Positions 43,414 through 53,007 of a DNA stretch of 58,660 bases are shown one piece after another. The stretch covers positions 66,001 to 124,660 of the forward strand of contig PMAT01000093.1 of assembly GCA_003152695.1 (NCBI GenBank), given 5' to 3'. How positions within the stretch are numbered: the stretch's first letter is position 1; each line of letters opens with the position of its first letter. The notes beneath the pieces are model-generated. The model searched no databases and was not told where the DNA came from. It worked only from the letters and a program-made list of their open reading frames with translations. The position numbers and the translations under genes were made by a program. This stretch comes from Acidobacteriaceae bacterium (GTDB lineage: Bacteria > Acidobacteriota > Terriglobia > Terriglobales > Acidobacteriaceae).

Positions 43414-45051
43414 ATGCAGCAACTAGTTGATCTCTTCGGATTCTTGTCCGTTGTCCTGCGAGCCGGAACGCTCGTCTTCCAATCGTTGTTACTGGGGGGC
43501 ATCGTGTTCGTTCTGTGGATCGCGCGCGGCGCGCCGGGCAATCCCGCATCCATCGAGAAGATGCAATCCGGTTCGTGGACGCTTCTGCGCTTCAGCACAA
43601 TTGGGCTAATCGTCATGCAGGTACTGTACCTGTACGTGAACTCGGCTGTGTTGATGACCACGGCCGAGATCGGCTTCCGCGCCGTGCTCGGAGCAAACTT
43701 CTTTCTCTCGGGGAGTATTGTGCTGGCGGCGGCGGTGGCGGCCCATTTGGTGGCACGCCAGCAGTGGAAGGTCGCACCCTGGCTGTTACCGGTGCTGGCG
43801 ATGACCGTACTGGGCGCATCGGTCATGACGAACCACGCCGCTTCACGCCTTGACGGCCGCCCGCTGCTCATTATTTTGACCACGATCCACGAAGCGGCTA
43901 CGGCGTTCTGGATCGGCGGGCTGCCATTTCTGGTCCTTGCGCTATTTCGCGACAAAGAAGAAGAGGCGCGGTGGCATATAACCGAACGTTTCTCGCGGGT
44001 GGCGCTGGTCAGCGTCGGCGCGATTGTGTTCAGCGGTATGGGCATGAGCATTCGATACATCGCTTCCTGGCGGGCCGTTCTGGGGACCGCCTACGGCGTG
44101 ATGGTAACGGCGAAGGTGTTGATGCTCGCAGCGCTGATGCTGCTCGGCGGCATCAACTTTTGGCTGCTGCGCAGTACCCGCAAAGATCGGGTGATGCCCC
44201 GCTTGCGCCGGCTCATCGAAGCGGAAGTTGGGATAGGGATCACGGTGATTCTGACGGCGGCCTCGCTCACCTCACAACCGCCCGCGGTTGACCAGCCCAA
44301 CGACACGGTCACCTTTCACCAGATCATGCAGCGGATGAAACCAACCTTGCCTCGGCTCACCTACCCGCAGGTGGCCGATGCAAGCATCTCCGCTTCCGGA
44401 CAGCAAGCTACCGTCAGCGACGTTCCGAACCAGATTCCGGTTGCCTACAACGCCGACGGTGAGCCGCTCTCGCCACAGAGGACTGCATGGGCGATGGAGT
44501 CGGAGTCGAACCATCACTGGATGGGGCTGGTCGTGCTCGCCATGGGATTGCTGGCGCTGCTGGCCCGCACCGGCAAGGCAGGCTGGGCGGAATACTGGCC
44601 GCTGCTGTTGGTCGGCATCGCCATCTTCATCTTCGTCCAAGCGGATACCGAGTGCTGGCCGGTGGGCGCCAAAGGCTTCTGGGCGTGCTGGGCCAATCCA
44701 GAGGCGTTTCAACACCGGCTGGCCGCGCTGGTATGCGTTGCCTTTGCGGTCTTTGAATTACGAGTCCGCCGGCGCAAATGGGAGAACGATCGCATGGCAC
44801 TCATCTTCCCGCTTATGGTCGCTACCGGTGGAGTAGTATTGCTGACCCACTCCCATGCCATTACCAATGTGAAGGAAAACCTGCTGGTGGAGTTGACCCA
44901 CGTATCCCTGGGCATGTTGGCGGTGTTTGCCGGCTGGGCGCGCTGGCTGGAGATTCGCCTTCCCCCCAAAGATCGCGCTATCCCCGCCTGGATCTGGCCG
45001 GTCTGCTTCGTGCTGATCGGCGTCGGTTTGCTGAACTACCGCGAACTGTAG
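43414..45051 (+). CDS. copD: CopD-domain multi-pass membrane protein
   Basis: 545 residues, about 12 to 14 membrane helices. The CopD part (about 130-285) has EAATAFWIGGLPFLVLALF, FSRVALVSVGAIVFSGMGM and GTAYGVMVTAKVLMLAALM with the usual helix-bound His/Glu. A soluble loop (about 300-360) separates it from a C-terminal membrane half (HHWMGLVVLAMGLLALLARTG...). It is longer than plain CopD (about 300 residues), so it is an extended YcnJ-like form. With CopC it probably brings copper into the cytoplasm. Confidence 0.87.
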   Translation: MQQLVDLFGFLSVVLRAGTLVFQSLLLGGIVFVLWIARGAPGNPASIEKMQSGSWTLLRFSTIGLIVMQVLYLYVNSAVLMTTAEIGFRAVLGANFFLSGSIVLAAAVAAHLVARQQWKVAPWLLPVLAMTVLGASVMTNHAASRLDGRPLLIILTTIHEAATAFWIGGLPFLVLALFRDKEEEARWHITERFSRVALVSVGAIVFSGMGMSIRYIASWRAVLGTAYGVMVTAKVLMLAALMLLGGINFWLLRSTRKDRVMPRLRRLIEAEVGIGITVILTAASLTSQPPAVDQPNDTVTFHQIMQRMKPTLPRLTYPQVADASISASGQQATVSDVPNQIPVAYNADGEPLSPQRTAWAMESESNHHWMGLVVLAMGLLALLARTGKAGWAEYWPLLLVGIAIFIFVQADTECWPVGAKGFWACWANPEAFQHRLAALVCVAFAVFELRVRRRKWENDRMALIFPLMVATGGVVLLTHSHAITNVKENLLVELTHVSLGMLAVFAGWARWLEIRLPPKDRAIPAWIWPVCFVLIGVGLLNYREL

Positions 45052-45073
45052 GCTGGGTGGGTGCCCGATTGCT

Positions 45074-46135
45074 CTAGCCGCGCTGCGCCTTGGCGCCGCA
45101 GGTCGAGGCGATGATGTCCAGCGCCTGCTCACACTGCTCGCGGTTCACGTCGAGATGCGTGACAAAGCGGATGATTTGCTGACTGACTCCGTTGGCCAGC
45201 ACATTGCGCTGCGCCAATTGGCGCGACAGCTCGCTGGATGTCATGTCCGTGCCCGAAATGTCGCAGATTAAAATATTGGTTTGCACTTTGGCGGGATCGA
45301 TTTTGATGCCTGGAATTTGCGCCAGCCCTTCGGCCAGCAAGCGCGCGTTGGCGTGGTCCTGCTTCAGCTTCTGCGGTCCCTGCTCCAGCGCGATGATGCC
45401 GGCGGCGGCCAAAATTCCCGCTTGCCGCATCCCGCCGCCCAGCGCCTTGCGATAGATGCGGCCGCGGTCCATCAACTCCGCGCTGCCCACCAGCAGCGAG
45501 CCCACCGGCGCGCCCAGTCCTTTGGACAGGCAGAACATGACCGTGTCGGCCTTGGCCGTCAGTTGCGCCACCGGAATGCCGAGGGCGACGGAAGCGTTGA
45601 AGACGCGCGCCCCATCGAGGTGCACCGGCAGGCCGGCGGCATGTACCTGGTCGCAGACTTCGTCGAAAATGTCAGGCGGCGTAATCGTCCCGCCGGCCAT
45701 GTTGTGCGTATTCTCCAACGTCACCAGGCCCGTCTGGGCGGCATGGTAGCTTTTGGTCTTGAGTTTGGACTGCACATGCCGCCAGGTGAGAATGCCGTCT
45801 TCCGCCCACACCGTGCGCGGCACCACGCCGGAGAAGTGCGCCATCATCGCCATCTCGTAGTTGAAGACGTGGCCACGCTCCTCGCAAATCACCTCCTGGC
45901 CATGATGAGTGTGCAGCTTGATCGCGATCTGGTTGCCCATGGTGCCGCTGGGAACAAACAGCGCGGCCTCGCGTCCGAAAGTAGTGGCCGCCATCGCTTC
46001 CAGACGATTGATGGTCGGGTCTTCGCCGTACACGTCGTCGCCGACTTCGGCCTCGAACATGGCCCGCCGCATCTCGGGCGAAGGCTTGGTGACGGTGTCA
46101 CTGCGCAGGTCAATGGCAGTAGCGGAGGTGTGCAT
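45074..46135 (-). CDS. Low-specificity threonine aldolase
   Basis: 353 residues from ATG 46135; the frame runs on upstream through a dispersed repeat. Fold-type I PLP enzyme: [19 protein letters not shown] at the N-terminus, [27 protein letters not shown] and the PLP lysine in [12 protein letters not shown]. It splits threonine or allo-threonine to glycine and acetaldehyde. Convergent with copD. Confidence 0.93.
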   Translation of the reverse strand: MHTSATAIDLRSDTVTKPSPEMRRAMFEAEVGDDVYGEDPTINRLEAMAATTFGREAALFVPSGTMGNQIAIKLHTHHGQEVICEERGHVFNYEMAMMAHFSGVVPRTVWAEDGILTWRHVQSKLKTKSYHAAQTGLVTLENTHNMAGGTITPPDIFDEVCDQVHAAGLPVHLDGARVFNASVALGIPVAQLTAKADTVMFCLSKGLGAPVGSLLVGSAELMDRGRIYRKALGGGMRQAGILAAAGIIALEQGPQKLKQDHANARLLAEGLAQIPGIKIDPAKVQTNILICDISGTDMTSSELSRQLAQRNVLANGVSQQIIRFVTHLDVNREQCEQALDIIASTCGAKAQRG

Positions 46136-46165
46136 GGTCTTAGTGTAACGAGGCAAGAACGAATT

Positions 46166-46295
46166 CACCACAGAGACACCGAGCCACAGAGAATTCTTTA
46201 GTTTTGAATGGTCCAACGCCACCACTTGAAACTCGAAACTTGAAACTTGAAACTAAATGCTTCTCTGTGCCTCTGTGTCTCTGTGGTGAATCGTC
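46166..46295. repeat. Composite repeat: inverted CACCACAGAGACAC ends around a heptamer array
   Basis: Left end CACCACAGAGACACCGAG (46167...), right end CTCTGTGTCTCTGTGGTG (to 46292), and between them an array of the 7-base unit GAAACTT/GAAACTC (46223-46254). The right end forms the last codons of hemW. A second composite is at 53008-53205. Confidence 0.8.
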
Positions 46296-47548
46296 TCTTC
46301 GCGCAAGAATCGCGCGAAGACTTCATTCGATAGCAGCCGGCCTCGCGAGGTGAGGCGCAGACCATCGCCAGCCTCTTCCAGCAAACCATCCTGTACAAGT
46401 TCGGCGATCACTGCGTCGTAGGTGCTGATCGCCGCGTCGCCGAACTGAGCCTTCAACGTCGCCAGCGAAATCCCGCGGTTCAGCCGCAGTCCCAGGAAGA
46501 ATGATTCCTCGAGTGCAGCCTGCGCATTGACGAGGGTGCGCGACGCCAGAAGTTGTTCTGCGCGAGCAGCGGCGCCGTTCGCTGCCGAGTAACCCTCCAG
46601 CGAATCCGGAGTGGCAAAGCGCACCGCCTCAATTCCCGTCGAGCGCAGATCATCTCCCGCCACCAGCATGGAGTGCGCGTCCACGCCAAATCCGAGATAT
46701 GGCTGCCGCGTCCAGTACTTCAGATTATGTTTGGAGTCGCGCAGCCCGATGCCGTGCGTGACGGGCCGCGCAAAGTTCGAGATCTCGTATTGCTGCACTC
46801 CGCCCTGCTCCAGGCGCTCGCAAGCCGCGAGGTAGAGGTCGGCGGTGCGATCGTCGTCGGGAACAAAGTGGGCATGATAGCGGCTGCCCCCGGCGAGCAG
46901 CTCCGTGCCCAGCCGCGAGTCCTCATCCACCTCCAGCATGTACACGCTGACGTGCGACACGCCGCTGGCGAGTGTCTCGCTTAGCGAGAGCTGCCAACTC
47001 TCCTCGGTCTGGTGCGGCAGGCCCGCGATCAGGTCAACACTGATGTTGCCGATGCCGCTGGAGCGCAGCCGCGCTATGTCATCCAGCGTGATGGCCCGCG
47101 TGTGCAGGCGGCCGACCGAGGACGACTCCTTGTCCACGAACGACTGCACGCCCAGGCTCACCCGATTCACGCCGCAGTCCAGCAGGGCGTCGATGACCTC
47201 GCCGGAGATGGTGCCGGGCGCGCACTCGACCGTGATCTCCGCCGCGGGCTCGACCTCAAAGTTCTCGCGGACGCTGTGAAACAAGCGTCGCAACTGATCG
47301 GATGCGAGCACCGACGGCGTGCCTCCGCCGAGGTAAATCGAGTCCACACGGCGGTCCAACTGTCCGCCGAGTTGCCGCGCTATATCGTTGGCGGCCTCAA
47401 TCTCGGCGCACAACTGGGCGACATAGCGGTCAAACAGCGCGCGCGAAAATACCCCGGAAGCAAAGTTGCAGAAGCTGCACTTCGTGCGGCAGAACGGCAC
47501 CGAAATGTAAATTCCTTGTGACAACTGGCTCGCGGAAAGGTCTGTCAC
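46253..47548 (-). CDS. hemW: Radical SAM heme chaperone HemW
   Basis: 431 residues. The radical SAM motif CxxxCxxC is C20-C24-C27 (FCRTKCSFCNF), preceded by YISVPF. Then IYLGGGTPSVL, VNRVSLGVQSF, SVDLIAGLPHQT and the C-terminal HemW domain (YEISNFARP, HNLKYWTRQPYLGFG). HemW delivers heme and is often mistaken for coproporphyrinogen oxidase HemN, which lacks the extra Cys pattern. The final 13 residues (TIHHRDTEAQRSI) come from the composite repeat. Confidence 0.92.
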   Translation of the reverse strand: MTDLSASQLSQGIYISVPFCRTKCSFCNFASGVFSRALFDRYVAQLCAEIEAANDIARQLGGQLDRRVDSIYLGGGTPSVLASDQLRRLFHSVRENFEVEPAAEITVECAPGTISGEVIDALLDCGVNRVSLGVQSFVDKESSSVGRLHTRAITLDDIARLRSSGIGNISVDLIAGLPHQTEESWQLSLSETLASGVSHVSVYMLEVDEDSRLGTELLAGGSRYHAHFVPDDDRTADLYLAACERLEQGGVQQYEISNFARPVTHGIGLRDSKHNLKYWTRQPYLGFGVDAHSMLVAGDDLRSTGIEAVRFATPDSLEGYSAANGAAARAEQLLASRTLVNAQAALEESFFLGLRLNRGISLATLKAQFGDAAISTYDAVIAELVQDGLLEEAGDGLRLTSRGRLLSNEVFARFLREETIHHRDTEAQRSI

Positions 47549-47564
47549 GTACTAGAGTAGCAGG

Positions 47565-47775
47565 AAGGAACTAGTACTTAGCATTTGGCACTTAGCAACT
47601 AGCAACTAGCAATCAGTAACAAGCCTCTAGCTGTTAGCATGGAATGGCTTACAGCCTCTGCGAACAGAACGAGGGTCTCAGACTTTTCCTTTTCGCTTTT
47701 CGCCATTTGCTTTTCGCTTTTCGCTTCTTGCTTCTTGCTTTTTGCTAATTGCTAATTGCTAAGTGCTAGTTGCTC
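47565..47775. repeat. Two heptamer arrays between hemW and the ketoacyl synthase
   Basis: 47565-47640: units AGCAACT/AGCATTT/AGCAATC. 47690-47775: units TTTTCGC, CTTCTTG, AATTGCT. The period is 7 throughout. Nothing gene-like is in the 230-base space. Confidence 0.75.
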
Positions 47776-47778
47776 CTG

Positions 47779-49029
47779 ATGAAACAACGCGTCGTCATCA
47801 CCGGAATGGGCGTAGTCAGCCCCAACGGCATCGGCAACGAAGCCTTCTGCCGCGCTGTTCTGGCGGGAACCAGCGGCGTGAAGCGCATCCGCAGCTTCGA
47901 TCCCAGCGACCTGCCAGTGCAGATCGCCGGCGAGGTGCAGGATTTCGACGAGCTGGCGTGGGTTGACGCGCACGAGCGCAAACACGTCTCGCGCGCGGTG
48001 CCACTGGCGCTGGCCGCATCCACCGAAGCCTTGGCCGCCGCCGGCATCGATCCCACGAAACTCTCGCTGGAACAGCAACGGGAAATCGGTGTGGTGCTGG
48101 GCTCAGGTGGCGGCGCGCAGGAGTTTTCCGAAGAACAGGTCCGGCTGTGGCTGACCGGCAAGGTCAAGCAGGTGAGCCTGTTCTGCATTCCCAGCGGGAC
48201 CATGGGCACGCTCTCCAGCGAAGTCAGCATGCGCTTCGGCCTGCGCGGCATGAGTCACGTCATCACCACCGGTTGCACATCGTCCACCGACGCCTTCGGT
48301 TACGCGCTGCGGCAAATCCAGTTCGGCTTTCTGCCGGTGATGCTCGTCGGTGGCGTGGATGCGCCCATCGCGCCGGGAATCATGAAGGGCTTCACCCTGA
48401 TGAAGATCATGACCTCGTCGTGGAACCACGCACCGGAGCGCGCCTCGCGGCCATTTTCGTTTGATCGTGATGGATTTGTCGTCGCCGAAGGTTCATGGAT
48501 GTTCGTGGTGGAAGAATACGAACATGCGCGCGCGCGCGGGGCGCGAATCCTCGCCGAGGTCGCAGGATATGGTTCCACCTGCGAGGCCTTCCATCGGGTG
48601 CGCTTGCAGGAGTGCGGCGAAGAACCGGCGCGCGCTATTCAGATGGCGATGGAAGATGCCGGTATCGGCGCCGCAGCCGTTGATTACGTCAACCTGCACG
48701 GCACCTCCACGCAGTTGAACGATCGCATCGAGACCCGCGCGCTGAAATTGGCGCTGGGCGAAAAGGCGCGCCAGACGCCGATGTCGAGCCTGAAGTCACA
48801 GATTGGGCATCCCCAGGGCGCCTGCGGCGCAGCCGGCATCGCCGCCACCCTGGTCGCCATGCATCACGGACAAATTCCGCCGACCATCAATTTGGAGAAG
48901 CCTGACCCCGAGTGCGACCTGGATTATGTCCCTGAAGCAGGAAGGCGCGCCGAGATCGAACATGCAGTTTGCAATTGCATCGCCTTTGGATCGAAGAACT
49001 CGGCGCTAGTGCTCCGCAAGCTCCGCTGA
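47779..49029 (+). CDS. fabF: Beta-ketoacyl-ACP synthase II-type enzyme
   Basis: 416 residues from ATG 47779 (an upstream start at 47770 adds three residues). The thiolase fold shows RVVITGMGVVSPNG, the nucleophile Cys166 (TTGCTSSTDAFG), His307 (LHGTSTQLND) and His344 (SQIGHPQGACGAAG), the Cys-His-His triad. It elongates acyl-ACP with malonyl-ACP. No acpP or other fab gene is adjacent, so it could also serve in a dedicated lipid or secondary pathway. The FabF symbol is therefore a best guess. Confidence 0.85.
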   Translation: MKQRVVITGMGVVSPNGIGNEAFCRAVLAGTSGVKRIRSFDPSDLPVQIAGEVQDFDELAWVDAHERKHVSRAVPLALAASTEALAAAGIDPTKLSLEQQREIGVVLGSGGGAQEFSEEQVRLWLTGKVKQVSLFCIPSGTMGTLSSEVSMRFGLRGMSHVITTGCTSSTDAFGYALRQIQFGFLPVMLVGGVDAPIAPGIMKGFTLMKIMTSSWNHAPERASRPFSFDRDGFVVAEGSWMFVVEEYEHARARGARILAEVAGYGSTCEAFHRVRLQECGEEPARAIQMAMEDAGIGAAAVDYVNLHGTSTQLNDRIETRALKLALGEKARQTPMSSLKSQIGHPQGACGAAGIAATLVAMHHGQIPPTINLEKPDPECDLDYVPEAGRRAEIEHAVCNCIAFGSKNSALVLRKLR

Positions 49030-49118
49030 GATCGGCCCACTCTCCAACTTTTCCATCCCGCCCCCGCCCCTTCTCGTCTATATGACTTCCGGCATTTGTT
49101 TACAATCGCATAAGGGAC

Positions 49119-51152
49119 ATGGCTTCCATCCACGACGAAGAGGTCTTAGGCAAGGCATATGACAGCAGGCTGATGAAGCGCCTGCTGACCTATCTGCGCC
49201 CCTATCGGATGCAGGTCGTCATCGCCCTGATCGCCATCGTGCTGAAGGCGGGCGCCGACGTGCTCGGCCCCTATCTCACCAAGGTCGCAATCGATAAATA
49301 TCTTGCCAGCCACACCGAATCGTACTCCCTGCTGGACCGCTTTCTCAGCCCCCGGCCGCTGACCGGTATCGCGCAGATCGCCGGCATCTACGTCGGTCTG
49401 CTGCTGTTCAGCTTTCTGCTCGAATTTACCCAGACCTACATCATGCAGTGGACGGGACAGAAGGTGATGTTCGATCTGCGGGCGCAGATTTTCCGCCACT
49501 TGCAGGGCCTGCACATTGCCTTCTTCGACCGCAACCCGGTCGGACGGCTGGTCACCCGCGTCACCAGCGACGTGGACGCGCTGAACGAGATGTTCACCGC
49601 CGGCGTGGTCTCCATCTTCGAAGACATCTTCGTGCTCGTTTTCATTTTGGCGATCATGCTCAACATGAATTGGAAGCTCGCACTGGTAACTTTCGCCGTT
49701 CTTCCGCTAATTGCGGTCGCGACAAAGTTCTTTCGTGACAAAGTTCGTGATTCTTACCGGCGCATTCGCGTCGCCATAGCCAGGATCAACGCCTTTATCC
49801 AAGAGAACGTAACCGGGGTTGTTGTTCTACAGCTCTTTAATCGCGAGAGGAAATCCTACGAGCGTTTCGAGAAGATCAACCGCACCCACATGGACGCCTT
49901 CAAGGACGCGATCATGGCCCACGCCGTGTACTACCCGGTGGTGGAAGTCCTCACGGCAACAGCAATCGCGTGTGTCATCTGGTTCGGCGGGAATCAAACG
50001 ATACGGCACGCCAGTGCTGTTAGCTTGGATATAACTTCTTCGCCGAAGCATTTTTTCGCGATGCACCTTGTGCTTGCGACGATGACCCTGGGTGTGCTGG
50101 TGGCGTTCATGCAATACGCGCAGCGCTTCTTCCGGCCCATTCAGGACCTCAGCGAGAAATACAACATTCTGCAGTCGGCGATGGCCTCAAGCGAGCGCAT
50201 CTTCAAGCTCCTGGATACCACACCGGAGATCGTCACCCCGGCGTCGCCGAAGGTGCCCGCCGGACCGGGCCGCATCGAGTTCGATGGCGTGTGGTTCGCC
50301 TATCGCACCATGGCGCAAGCCGCGGAAGAAGCCGCCAGCAAGGGGGAAAAACTCAAGACCGCCGTCGAAGCACACGTCGATCTTGCCCTGGAGTACGACT
50401 GGGTGCTGCGCGATGTGTCGTTCACCATCGAGCCGGGCGAGACGGTTGCCATCGTCGGCCACACCGGCGCCGGAAAAACCACGATCATCTCGTTGCTGCT
50501 GCGCTTCTATGACGTGCAGAAGGGCGCCATCCGCATTGACGGCGTCGATATCCGCGACATGAACTTGAACGATCTGCGGCGGCGTTACGGCGTGGTGCTG
50601 CAAGACCCGTTCCTGTTCTCCGGCACGGTTGCCGACAACATTCGCCTGGGCTCGCACTGGATTGAAGACCACGCGGTCGAGAATGCCGCCGAGCAAGTCA
50701 ATGTTGCCGACTTCATTCGCTCGCTGCCGGGCGGCTTCGGCGAAGAAGTGCGCGAGCGCGGCAGCACGCTATCCACCGGGCAAAAACAGCTGATCTCGTT
50801 TGCGCGCGCGTTGGCGCACAATCCCAGGATCCTCATCCTCGACGAGGCCACCTCGAGCGTGGACACCGAAACCGAGTTCCGCGTCCGCGAGGCGCTCACG
50901 CGCATGGTGGAAGGCCGCACCTCGATCATCATCGCCCATCGCCTGAGCACCATTCAGCGCGCCCACAAGATCATCGTCATGCACAAAGGCAAGGTGCGCG
51001 AGGTCGGATCGCATCAGCAGTTGCTGGCCAATCGCGGCATCTATTGGAAGCTGTATCAACTGCAATACAAGGATCAGGAGATCCCCACGCCCGCAGCAAT
51101 TGCGGCGAACGAATACTCCGCAACCGGCGTCAACGTCTCGGCCGACGACTAG
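49119..51152 (+). CDS. ABC exporter, fused membrane and ATPase domains
   Basis: 677 residues. Six membrane helices over about 20-340 (VVIALIAIVLKAGADVL, LLLFSFLLEFTQ, DIFVLVFILAIML...). ATPase domain with Walker A GHTGAGKTT (about 447-455), the signature LSTGQKQ (about 551), Walker B ILILDEA and the HRLST switch. Two insertions are visible: about 20 residues between helices 5 and 6 (SAVSLDITSSPKHF) and about 25 charged residues within the ATPase domain before WVLRDVSF. It is a MsbA/BmrA-type half-transporter, so a homodimer is likely. lpxB lies downstream, and lipid A or a lipid could be the cargo. Confidence 0.92.
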   Translation: MASIHDEEVLGKAYDSRLMKRLLTYLRPYRMQVVIALIAIVLKAGADVLGPYLTKVAIDKYLASHTESYSLLDRFLSPRPLTGIAQIAGIYVGLLLFSFLLEFTQTYIMQWTGQKVMFDLRAQIFRHLQGLHIAFFDRNPVGRLVTRVTSDVDALNEMFTAGVVSIFEDIFVLVFILAIMLNMNWKLALVTFAVLPLIAVATKFFRDKVRDSYRRIRVAIARINAFIQENVTGVVVLQLFNRERKSYERFEKINRTHMDAFKDAIMAHAVYYPVVEVLTATAIACVIWFGGNQTIRHASAVSLDITSSPKHFFAMHLVLATMTLGVLVAFMQYAQRFFRPIQDLSEKYNILQSAMASSERIFKLLDTTPEIVTPASPKVPAGPGRIEFDGVWFAYRTMAQAAEEAASKGEKLKTAVEAHVDLALEYDWVLRDVSFTIEPGETVAIVGHTGAGKTTIISLLLRFYDVQKGAIRIDGVDIRDMNLNDLRRRYGVVLQDPFLFSGTVADNIRLGSHWIEDHAVENAAEQVNVADFIRSLPGGFGEEVRERGSTLSTGQKQLISFARALAHNPRILILDEATSSVDTETEFRVREALTRMVEGRTSIIIAHRLSTIQRAHKIIVMHKGKVREVGSHQQLLANRGIYWKLYQLQYKDQEIPTPAAIAANEYSATGVNVSADD

Positions 51153-51331
51153 AACCTATCTCACAAGCGCCGCGTGGATAGCCCGCCGGATGCCACGGTG
51201 AACTACTGGAGACGCTCCTGCCCTTCGCTCTACCACACATCGGAATGCATTAGACCAGAAGATGCTCCACACCCTTTATGTCGGCAACTAAAAGAGTGGG
51301 AGCAAAGAACCTGGTCTGTGTGGCTGCCGAT

Positions 51332-51664
51332 CTATTGCGGCGGCGGGGTTGTGGTCGTTGTCGTGGTGGTGTTCTTCTGCGCCTCAGGCGCCGGCGTGGT
51401 TGTGCTGGTTGTCGTGTCGGTCTGCTTTACCTTGTGGTGCTTGGACTTGGTAGTGGAACTGGTGGTCTGAGTGGTCTGGGCCGGCGGCGCAGTTGCCGCA
51501 TCCTGCGAAGTCGTGGTGGTGGTGCTCTGCGCCTGAGCGGGAGGTGGATTCTGTGTCGTCGTGGTGGAACTGGATTGTGTTGTGCTCTGTGCCAGTACCG
51601 GCAGGGACAGGGCGAGCACAACCAGCGACCCCAGGATGACAGCAAATAGCTTCTTGAAATTCAT
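51332..51664 (-). CDS. Secreted Thr/Gln/Pro-rich low-complexity protein
   Basis: 110 residues from ATG 51664, with AAGGAG seven bases upstream. The signal peptide is MNFKKLFAVILGSLVVLALS with a cleavage after VLAQ. The mature part consists almost only of Thr, Gln, Ser, Pro and Ala (TTTTTTTTPPPQ at the end), with one basic patch KSKHHKVKQ. It is probably disordered and may be glycosylated. Function unknown. Confidence 0.7.
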   Translation of the reverse strand: MNFKKLFAVILGSLVVLALSLPVLAQSTTQSSSTTTTQNPPPAQAQSTTTTTSQDAATAPPAQTTQTTSSTTKSKHHKVKQTDTTTSTTTPAPEAQKNTTTTTTTTPPPQ

Positions 51665-51858
51665 TCGATTCTCCTTGATTACGTTGGTCAGACCCCATGG
51701 TATGGCTCTCACCGCGACTTAATCTGGTCACAATTGCTCACTGCCCGCGAAACCACAGCGAAGTACGCTAGCCGCAAAATTGCTCCTTGATTGAAATCCC
51801 GCTGACCACGGCGGCCGGACAACCGCGCCTGAAAGCTCTCGCCTGTCATAATCCCAGT

Positions 51859-53007
51859 GTGCGAATCCTCATCTCCGCGGGAGAGGCCTCCGGCGAGTTT
51901 TATGGCGCCAAGCTCATGGAAGCTTTGCGCGGCCAACTCTCGCGTCAGACTCCGGCGCCCGAGTTGGGCTTCTTCGGCGTTGGCGGAGATCAGATGCGCG
52001 CCGCCGGTTGCGAGGTTCTGGTGGATGCGCGCGAGATCGCCGAAGTCGGCATCGTCGAGGTGATCAAGCACATTCCGCTCATCTATCGCCGCTTCCGCAA
52101 AGTGGTGCGCGAAACCGAACGGCGAAGGCCAGACGCCGCGGTGCTGATCGACTTTCCCGATTTCAACCTGCGCCTGGCGCGCGAGCTGCACAAGCTTGGG
52201 GTGCCGGTCATTTACTACGTCAGCCCGCAGCTCTGGGCGTGGAAGCAAGGCCGCATCGAGCAGGTGCGCAAATATGTTCGCAAGATGCTGGTGATCTTCC
52301 CCTTCGAGGAGCGCTTCTATCGCGAGCGCGGCATTGAGGCACAGTTTGTCGGCCATCCGCTAGCCGATCTGCCATCGCCGCAGGTGACCCGGGAGCAGTT
52401 TGCCGCGCAACACAAGCTGGATCCGGCGCGGGAATGGATTGCCTTGCTGCCCGGCAGCCGGCGCGGCGAAGTCTCGCGCATTTTCCCCACGCTGTTAGAA
52501 GCAGCGCAACTTCTCGGCCCGGACTACGTTTACATAGTGCCGGTTGCCTCCACGCTTGATGCAGGCTGGGTAGCTTCGTTTTTGCGCGACTATAAGGGCC
52601 CGCAGATTACTTTTACGCGCGACGCCCAGGCCAGTTTGCTGCACGCGCGGGCGGCGGCGGTGGCCAGCGGCACGTCCACGCTGGAGGCGGCCTTGATCGG
52701 CACGCCGTTCACCATGGTGTACCGCGTGGCGCCGCTCACTTGGGGGCTCGGCCGCCGTCTAGTAAAGGTAGATCGCTTCGCGATGGTGAACCTGATCGCG
52801 GAACGTGACGTGGTTCCGGAGCTGGTGCAGAGCGAGTTCACGCCGCAGCGGGTTTGCGCCGAGCTGCGGCGGCTCATTCCTGAGGGCGAAGCGCGAAAGA
52901 CCATGATCGCAGGATTTGGTGAAGTGCGGCGCCGCTTGCGTCCCAGCGATGCGGGCGGTAATGCATCCGAGCGGGCGGCCCAGGCCGTACTGGCAATGCT
53001 GGGGTGA
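51859..53007 (+). CDS. lpxB: Lipid-A-disaccharide synthase
   Basis: 382 residues from GTG 51859; the frame extends upstream, but RILISAGEASGEFYGAKLM is the conserved LpxB beginning. Further hallmarks: FGVGGDQMRAAGCEVL, DFPDFNLRLARELHKLG, YYVSPQLWAWKQGRI, FVGHPLAD, LLPGSRRGEV and SGTSTLEAALIGTPFTMVY. It joins UDP-diacylglucosamine and lipid X. Other lpx genes are not in the window. Confidence 0.95.
   Translation: MRILISAGEASGEFYGAKLMEALRGQLSRQTPAPELGFFGVGGDQMRAAGCEVLVDAREIAEVGIVEVIKHIPLIYRRFRKVVRETERRRPDAAVLIDFPDFNLRLARELHKLGVPVIYYVSPQLWAWKQGRIEQVRKYVRKMLVIFPFEERFYRERGIEAQFVGHPLADLPSPQVTREQFAAQHKLDPAREWIALLPGSRRGEVSRIFPTLLEAAQLLGPDYVYIVPVASTLDAGWVASFLRDYKGPQITFTRDAQASLLHARAAAVASGTSTLEAALIGTPFTMVYRVAPLTWGLGRRLVKVDRFAMVNLIAERDVVPELVQSEFTPQRVCAELRRLIPEGEARKTMIAGFGEVRRRLRPSDAGGNASERAAQAVLAMLG

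Noticed and set aside
45074-46225. Longer threonine aldolase beginning at 46225
   Set aside because: The extra 30 residues are encoded by the composite repeat; the conserved enzyme begins after ATG 46135.
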